A DNA stretch of 64,000 nt from Microbotryum silenes-acaulis (taxonomy: Eukaryota; Basidiomycota; Microbotryomycetes; Microbotryales; Microbotryaceae), in the NCBI GenBank assembly GCA_003665825.1, contig QPFY01000010.1, positions 1,240,001 through 1,304,000 of the forward strand, in the 5' to 3' direction. Positions 56,477 through 64,000 of this stretch are shown one piece after another. The translations under genes and the position numbers were made by a program. The notes beneath the pieces are model-generated. The model saw only the letters and a program-made list of their open reading frames with translations, made no database searches and was not told the DNA's origin. The number at the start of each line of letters is the position of its first letter. Position 1 is the first letter of the stretch.

Positions 56477-57742
56477 CTGAGAAGAGGAGATCAGCCGCGC
56501 CCAGCTGCGCCCGCGCGAGAGAGCCCTCGGCCGAGAGCGCAGGCGATCTCCGAAATGGATTTCCATTTCGGGCTTCGGCGTATCGCTAGAGCTGAGCCAT
56601 GGCAGATTTGAGGACTTGTAGACGTTGGTAAGTTTATTGCAACTATGTCACGATCCCAACTGGTTTGTACACGCTTAATTTGTGTTTTTATGCGTATACT
56701 CAATTATACTAGTCGTAGTGGCCTCTACGACTTTGGGGCGCGCGGCCCACTGCTTCTTGTCCTCGGGCCAGAAGAAATGTACGACTTGATTCTAGGTACA
56801 CAACTGGATCAGATGCTGTTGATGAGTAGACTCACTTTGAATCTGCACGGAGAACATGATAGCATGTGTATTGCAGTACTTATGATGATTTGAGATTTTT
56901 CACTTGTCGGTCGCGGTTGCGGACACGGCGGTCTGCGGGACTGGCATGGCTGGGAGATGTCCGCATACATCCAACCCACGCCGCTTCGCTCGCTCTGACG
57001 TGGTCTGTGACAGAAGACAAGTGGCTGCATAGATTAAACCTTGTTTATACATCATTACACCAACAAATTCCTAGGGATCATCCTCGAGTGGTGATTTTGC
57101 AAGTCAAGTGCCTTGTATAGTACTAGAATGCCATGAACGTCGGACAATCGAGTGTTTTCGCCGACAGTGCTAACGGAGCCAAGTTTCTTTGGGCACCATC
57201 ACTCTATCCCTGTACTAGTTCAAACGAAGACCTTTTCAGCGACCAAAAGTCGTCAGATCAACGTCACAGAGCATTGCAATCATTTTTGAACTTGTCCGAA
57301 CTTCTCTGCAGAGGACTCGAAATCTCGACCGCCGGATCTTCTAAGTTTTCATCGACGACCTAACGGAAGGAACCTACTCTCAATCAGGGTCACCGCCGTT
57401 CCATACCATTTAAAAGCTTAATTCATCCCTTTCACAGCATTGCGGTCTGCAAGAGATTGACGGATGCGCTTCCAGGACACGCTCGGCGAGAGAGTCCAAG
57501 TCTGGTCTATTACCATCGCGCAATGATCTTGCTCGTCATTGGATCCAAGCTCTGCTCCCGAATACGATGTCTTCCCTCAGATCTTCCAGCGCAGCTCGTC
57601 TACATTTCGAAATCAGCCTTTGAGTCAAGAAATGTCGATTGTACAAGCGTGCGCGGTGACCTTGAAGAATTGACCTTTTCGCAGCGGACGCCGGCCTCGG
57701 CCCCGGCCGTCGTTGAAGGAACCACGCGCTGACCTGCCACTT

Positions 57743-60700
57743 CAGGATTACGTTTTGGATTAGGACGCCGAATCCCCCAAATCCCCAATGAGAGTGAACA
57801 GTGGCAGTCCAGGGTGAAGCTCCCGTGCACAGTGGTGAAACCGCGGTTGCTCGACGCTGGAACTTGAAGGCGACACGGGTCAAAATCGCAGTGCAGCGTG
57901 AAACTCCCATGCACCGAAGATCTTTTGTTGTTCGACGCCGGAAGGTGAAACTCCCGTGCACCATGAATTGGCAGTGCAGCGTGAAACTCCGTGCACCGAG
58001 TAACGCTGAGCCCAGAGCGCTGAACCGAGATCGGATCCGAAATGAGATTCCCATTCGGAAGTCGTCGGAGATCGTCGGGCTGGCGGCGTGGCGTGGGGCG
58101 GTAGATTTGCAGTGGTTTGTGTGCAGGTCAGCTCGAAGCGGTCTCTTCTTGCCGGCTCTGCAGAAGAAGTGTCATGCTCGCCCACTCGTTTGTGAATACT
58201 ACATAACCCGCTCATCCAACCTGAGAAATGCGATAAAAATCGTACTCGGGCTGTAGCTCGATTCTTATGGTCCAGAAAAAGCAGAAATGTTCGTACATGA
58301 CGTCTCATTGGGACGACGATACGACAGGCAGCTGCGGCAGACTCAACAGTATGCTGGTACATTCACCACAAACACAGCCTCAAACAGCGATTTCAGGTAC
58401 ATCGGTCGCGGGTCGAGCTTTGGGATCTCGCGCCGCGCTTGACGCTTGATTAGCTGATTGGCTCTCGACTTCACGTTCGCGCGCGCCAACGCTCCTTTCC
58501 CTCTCCCCCACTCACTCGCACCACTTGCACCACTTGACTCGACTCGGCTATGATCCCACTACACCACAACACTATCTCTACATCACCCAATCGGCAAGAT
58601 GCGGCTCGATCTCGTTCAACTACAGCTCAACGTGTCACCTCAAGCCGACTGCGGTGGGCCCGGCGCGACGTCACAACAAGTCCAACACTGCCATCTTCAA
58701 CACGAAACAACTAAAACCGCGACCTGAGAGGGCGCGGTCACTCTCAACTGCGTCCTAGCTTACGTCGATGCATCGCTCGATCGTTCTCAGTCGGACACGT
58801 ATTCGGTCACCGCATCGCCACGATCGCCTCGCGTCGTCGACGTCAACCAATTACACGAAGGCAATCTCTCATCTCTTTCTTGATCGAATCGAAGAGTCAT
58901 CGACGCGGCTAGCTCGGGGTTTGTCGGAACATCTGTTGCACGACTTGACTGATTTCGTCAATGTCAAGTCCGAGACCTTCATCGGCACAAGCACTTTCAC
59001 CCCGTCTCGACCGCGCCGCAAATCACTCAACCTCCCGCGATCATTATCCAGCTCGTCGAGTCATCCGTCCAAAGCCAATACATCTCAACATCGCGTGCTA
59101 AACATCCCACATTCCCGCTCGCCCTCCTCGCCATTCAACTTGATCGGACTTGCACGCTGGCTTTCAACCTCTCGATCGCACCATCTGATCGACTTTCCGG
59201 CGAAACTCTCGACATTTGCCACGGAACACCTCCTCATCGCTTCACATCTTACTCGAACACCCGCCTACGTTGCGCACGTTGATCCATACAGCCAGGATTC
59301 GGGCTTCTTCGGACCACTTGGCCCTCGATTCCGGCGTCGGACCGTGACGATCCTTCGCACTCTCAATCGGTCTCGGCGATTCGCTCGACCAGCATGATAC
59401 ATGCGATCACCATCCCACCTCGGCGACTTGCACGTTCGTACACGCTTCAGCAACCCTGGTGATGCGGTCATGGACTGCGATCAGCGCCGCATGGTCCTCT
59501 CGCTTCGCTTCTTGCACTCACCTCGCATGGTGTCGACGAAGTCGTTCGGCAGTCACTAAGCGAGCTAACATTCGAAAGGTCAGTTCGGCCCTTCAACCTG
59601 AAACCCTTCCCTCCCTCCACACCTTGTGTTCCAAATGTGTGCATTCTTGCTCATGTTTGACTTTTGATTTGCTCCACCAGGTCTCAGATTTCTGCTTGCG
59701 CTCAACTCGACTTGCTCAAAACCGTTTCTAGCTCTCACGGATGAATGATCGTCGACTCTTCCCAATTGAGGTTCGAGACATTTTGCTCGAACTCGATCTC
59801 CACTCGATCTCCTCTGACCTCATACCTCAACTCGGTGCGAGAGATTCGAGGAGCGTGCAAGCTCTCAACTTTGCCGCCGCTGCCTCCGCCACCCAAGACT
59901 TGATATCCGCCAATCCCTCGCACCACTCGACTCGACTCGACTTTTCCTCTCGCTGCACGAAAACACGACGACGCAACGCCTTGCTGCCATGGTGAAACAT
60001 CACTTGCCCGGTACATGCGGCTCGACCCTACTCGACCCGGCACTTGGCGTGTCACCCGGAGCCGGCTAAGGCAAGCGGAACTCATTCAACAACTGCAACA
60101 CTCTCAACATCACCAAGCGGCTTTCAACGACTCGATAACGAGCTCGAAGGTAGCTAAAGTTGCGTCTGGGCTATGTCAATTGCTCACTTGAGCCATCGCG
60201 ACCGGAACTGCTCGACCTCGGACGACTCGCTCAGACCGCCCACAGTGAGCTGTTTCGATCTGAGCTCTGTCTTGCGACTTGCACCCCTTGCTGATGAGAT
60301 GAAGATATGCCGTGCCACCGCGTACTGCAGATCGTTGGTCACGGACAACCCGGAATGGGAGCGCTCCCTCGAATGGAGCTTCGCACCGATTCGCTCACAC
60401 GCTCGCACGACCCACATCCGCGTTAATGCATTCCCATCTCCCGCTTTCTTTTGCGACAAGGTCCCAACACGCAGACTAGTTTCGGCCTTCTCGCCACGGA
60501 GATTCGCCGGGGATCCTTGCTCGCCCAGCGGCTTTTGACCCGCTGCGAACGAATTGCTCAATCGCCCGCCTTCGTCATCCAGCTTGTCAAGGCATCCCAT
60601 ATCGTCTACGTTTCACCCCATGGCACCTCAACATCCCACATTCCCGCTCTCCTTGCCGTTCAAGTTGACCGGACTTGCACGCTGGCTTCCTACCTCGTCG

Positions 60701-60930
60701 ATCGCACCGACCAATCGACTTGCTGGCAAAGCTGTCAAGATTCCCCACCGAACACATCCAGCTCGTCGAGTCATCCGTCCAAAGCCACTACGTCTCAAGA
60801 AAGTCCTCCTTCGAGCGTCGAAGGATCACTATCCAACCGACCAGCGAAAAGTAAAGGAGCCGAGTTTGCGCGATCGAGAGCCGACCTCCAAGTATATACG
60901 TATCATAGGTGGGGTACAGCCCAATTACGG
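57743..60930 (+). repeat. Large tandem repeat unit, copy A
   Basis: About 3.2 kb that recurs immediately downstream in the same orientation. Shared landmarks in the same order (A then B): TTACGTTTTGGATTAG / TTACATTTTTGATTAG (57748 / 60932); TGAACCGAGATCGGATCCGA (58021 / 61303); CAACGTGTCACCTCAAGCCG (about 58628 / 61898); ACGTCGATGCATCGCTCGA (about 58762 / 62035); CTTGCGACTTGCAC (60271 / 63642). Offsets of 3.18-3.37 kb show many small indels. Open frames inside are low in complexity and not conserved between copies, so the unit looks non-coding. Confidence 0.85.
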
Positions 60931-63900
60931 GTTACATTTTTGATTAGAACCCCAAATCCCCAGTGAAAATGAAAAGTGACAGTGCAGGGGGAATTGCTCG
61001 TGCACTGATGAAATCCATTCATTCGGCAAAACCGCCAAATCGCAGTGCACGGGGAATTGCTCGTGCACTGCTGAAATCCACTTTTTCGACGCTGGATGGC
61101 GACCCGGGGTCAAAACCGCCAAATCGCAGTGCAGGGGGAATTGCTTATGCACTGCTGGAATTGACTTATTCGACGCTGGAAGGCGACACGGGTCAAAAAC
61201 CGCCAAATCGCAGTGCAGAGGGAATTGCTCGTGCACTGAGAGATGGCAGTGCAGCATGAAACTCCGTGCACCGAGTAAGCCTGAGCTCAGCGCTCAGAGC
61301 GCTGAACCGAGATCGGATCCGAAACGAGATTCCCATTCGGAAATGATCGGAAATCGTCGGGCTGCCGGCGCGGCCTGGCGCGGTAGACTTGGATTGTGTG
61401 CAGGTCAGATCGAAGCGGTCGCTTCTTGCCGGCTCTGTAGAAGATGTGTCATGCTCGCCCACTCGTTTGTAAATACTATATAAACCCCTCAGTCAACCTG
61501 ATAAATACGAGAAAATCGTACTCGGGCTGTAGCTCGATTTTAGTGGTCCAGCAAATGCAGAAATGTTGGTACATGACGTCTGGTCGGGGCGACGATACTA
61601 CAGGCGGCATGGACAGACTCAACAGTGTGCTGGTACATTCACCACAGGGCGGCAATACAGTCAAAAACTGCGGTTTTAGATACATGGCTTTGGGATTTCG
61701 CGCGCTTAATCAGTTGACTGGCTTAACTTCAGGTTCGCGCGCGCCAACACTCCTTTCCCTCTCCCCACTCACTTCTCACTCGGACCACTCGACTCGGACT
61801 CGGCACTGATCGCACCACGCCACAACTCGACTTCACATCGTTCACACGCGCCATTCAATCTGCAAGACGCAACTCGACCTCTCTCAACTACAGCTCAACG
61901 TGTCACCTCAAGCCGACTGAGGCGGGCACGCTGCGACGTCGCACAACCCGATTAACAACACTGCCATCTTCAACACGATACAACTAAATCCGCGAGCTGA
62001 GAGGGCGCGGTCGCTGTCAGCAGCGTGCTAGCTTACGTCGATGCATCGCTCGAGCGTGCTCGGTCGGACACGTGCTCGGTCAGCGCATCGCCTCGATCGC
62101 CCCGTTCGCCCTCTCGCCACTCGACCGATGGGTGTGGTGAGTACTTCACTCAGATACTTTCCAGCTCACACCCCATCCGCTCACCTCATGTTTGTCGTTG
62201 CTGCTCATCGCTCTAGTTCAGATTGCGCGTTGGCCGACGCGCTGGCATCCGAGCTTCGCACCGAACCGCTCTGTGACTTGTACGACCATACTCTGCGATC
62301 ACAATGCCACGTCCTCATCAGTAACATCAACATGATTGTCCCCTTCCTGAGGCCTCGCATCGATGTACACATCACTCGACCCACATTGCCGCACTGTCGG
62401 CCTGTGAGGATCACCTCGGCCACCCCCACATCGTTCACCGTTCACTCGCGTCGTCAACGTCGACCGATCGCTCGAATGCAATCACTCGCTGTCACATCGG
62501 GTCTCTTCGACGAGTCTCACCGACGTGGCAAGCTCGGAGTTTGTCGGAACATCTGTTGCTCGACTCGGCGACCATTTGATCGATGCCCGTCCGAAGCTTC
62601 GCACCCATCATCGACCCTCGGTCCGATCGACCGATCAACCGACCGAACTGACAAACCTCTTCCGCCCGATCTCGCCCCCGTCCGTGCTCATCCCATCACC
62701 ACGACGTGCGAAGTAACAACTCGTTCGCCCCTCGCGATGGCTTCCTCGACCGCCTCAACCGTCGACCTTCCACCGTACTCGTGCTCGATCGCCATAGACT
62801 CACTGTTATCAACTGACCTGACCTACTCATCATGAGCGCCGACCCCACGATCGCCCCATTTTCGAATCCTATGGCAATTCACCTATCGATACGATTCACC
62901 TCACCCCATGTTGTTCTGTATCGCCGCACCCAGCTCGACACTATCCCGTGATCTTCGCATCCACACCGGCGGATTAGCTCGATCAATCAGGACCCCAGTC
63001 TGGTATGCTCTCCTCTCCAACCCGGGTCTCCATCGTCTCGAGTCCCTTCAATACTGACGCCGTTTCAAACACTCATCTGTGTTTCACAGCATTGCCCCGA
63101 CATTTAGATCCGACTCGCACGTCGCCCATCCTCAGCTTCGCACCGACTTGCTCAAACATCGCCCCCACCCCATGCCACGAGCTTGCGATTCAATACTACG
63201 ATCGCCAATACGACTCCTCTCGACCCGTGTTCTGTCATGTTCTTGGGATCAGCTTGACTCTTCGGCGCTCTTTTTGGCTGGCTCCCCACTCGAGCCATTT
63301 CATCGAGCAGCTTCGTCTCGGCTCGAACCGTTCGGCACTCTGATGATCAGCTGGACCCGTCCATCTCGCAGGCAACTTGCTTCGGTTATACCGAAGCGAC
63401 GATCAAGCACTACTCGATGGACGATCAAGCACCAACTGACATGGGTCCGCCTCGATGTGCCCACCCTGCCCGAATCGCCACTCCAACTCGCTCGGTCAAC
63501 TCGAGCTCTAACTCAACCATACTTCGAACATCGACAACCCTTCCTTTCTGACAGCCGTCGCGACGGGACCACGTGCTTGACCACCGACGACGGGCTCAGA
63601 CCGCCCACAGTGCACAGTGAGCCATCCCATCGGAGCCCTCGCTTGCGACTTGCACTCTTTGCTGATGAGATCAAGATTTTTCGCGTCACTGCACAGTGTA
63701 GATTGTTGGTCACGAACGACCCGGACTAGGAGCGCTCTTTCGAACGGAACTTCGCAGCGATGCTTACAAGCTCGTACACCCAGCATTCGAGCCCGCAGAT
63801 CACCATCCCTCGGTACCTCTCGCCACCAGTTTGAAGGACGAGTGCGTCGATGTCGAGATGGCAGACCCGCATTGCCTCAAGCACTATCACCCCGTCTCGA

Positions 63901-64000
63901 CCCCGTCTCGACCCCGCCGCGACTCATACAATCGCCGGCCCTCGTGATCCGGCTCGTCGAGTCATCCGTCCACACCACTGAGCGCTGCCCTAACCCGAGA
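60931..64000 (+). repeat. Large tandem repeat unit, copy B (runs off the window)
   Basis: Second copy of the unit at 57743-60930, head to tail with it. It keeps the same order of landmarks up to CTCGTCGAGTCATCCGTCC at 63953. That 19-mer also occurs twice in copy A (59052 and 60762). The window ends before the unit does, so the total copy number is unknown. Confidence 0.82.
60980..61238 (+). repeat. Array of four 28-bp hairpins
   Basis: Four 28-bp inverted repeats lie at 60980-61007, 61043-61070, 61127-61154 and 61211-61238. Each has the form CAGTGCA-(N)14-TGCACTG around a GGGAATTGCT loop. In the second the stem is 9 bp (CAGTGCACG/CGTGCACTG). They are separated by conserved spacers containing CGACGCTGGA and AAACCGCCAAATCG. 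Spacing between hairpin starts is 63, 84 and 84 bp. A diverged version of the array is in copy A (about 57800-58000). Confidence 0.85.

Larger units (their letters stand above)
56111..57742. other. Intergenic with a short repeat and hairpin, no gene supported
   Basis: Includes the second short direct repeat (56314-56350), a TATATATATG box at 56351-56360, a 17-bp inverted repeat (56375-56476) and a near-palindrome CCGAAATGGA...TCCATTTCGG at 56550-56571. Open frames such as 57133-57363 have no recognised similarity. Confidence 0.45.

Noticed and set aside
60980..61238. CRISPR-like array of repeats and spacers
   Set aside because: The genome is fungal, the spacers are also conserved repeats, and the units are hairpins within a larger tandem duplication.
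57743..64000. Telomeric repeat array
   Set aside because: No short TTAGGG-type tandem repeats are present; the unit is about 3.2 kb and diverged.

Overview
The window looks like nuclear DNA from a fungus, most probably a basidiomycete. Short introns (about 60-150 bp) interrupt almost every gene. The set includes Rac-type GTPase, saccharopine dehydrogenase (fungal lysine pathway), COPI gamma, an ESCRT regulator, FunK1-type fungal kinases and a Ty1/copia retrotransposon. A Pucciniomycotina/Microbotryomycetes yeast is my guess from overall GC and gene style, not something the sequence proves.

Layout. (1) 1.1-19.1 kb is a dense conserved block: DUF4743-Nudix hydrolase (+), JMJD7-like JmjC hydroxylase (+), RAC1 (-), LYS1 (-), PRO3 (-), mitochondrial uL24 (+), a UBE2O-like E2/E3 (-) and VTA1 (-). 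(2) 19.1-29.3 kb is an accessory island. It holds a FunK1-type kinase broken by one in-frame stop, a tRNA-like gene, a second and more decayed FunK1 relic, and a roughly 200-bp dispersed repeat present twice. (3) 29.3-42.1 kb is a second conserved block: SNF1/AMPK beta subunit (-), a secreted DUF7137-type protein (+), SEC21/COPI gamma (+), an alpha/beta-hydrolase of monoacylglycerol-lipase type (-) and a secreted GPI-anchored PLC-X phosphodiesterase (+). (4) 42.9-56 kb is a second accessory island. It has a kinase-like gene with a decayed tandem duplicate of its last exons, a complete 4.6-kb copia element with identical LTRs (itself carrying a 150-bp LTR-like insertion), and an intact kinase-like gene. 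(5) 57.7-64 kb is a head-to-tail duplication of a roughly 3.2-kb non-coding repeat unit containing short hairpin arrays. It runs off the window end.

Exon-intron structures were worked out by hand from splice signals, reading-frame continuity and family conservation. For the conserved genes the exon lengths sum to an exact multiple of three and rebuild known domains without gaps. There are no operons. Neighbours are divergent (PRO3/uL24m, SNF1-beta/DUF7137, lipase/PLC) or convergent (uL24m/UBE2O with stops 43 bp apart, JMJD7/RAC1, SEC21/lipase).

Most notable items: a kinase-like family whose open reading frames stop just after the DWG motif, without a C-lobe; tandem kinase-like copies with complementary damage; a retrotransposon with identical LTRs but three coding lesions; the nested TG...CA insertion with a perfect 5-bp target duplication; RAC1 with 12-nt and 27-nt microexons and a GC-AG intron; and the hairpin-bearing tandem unit at the right end.
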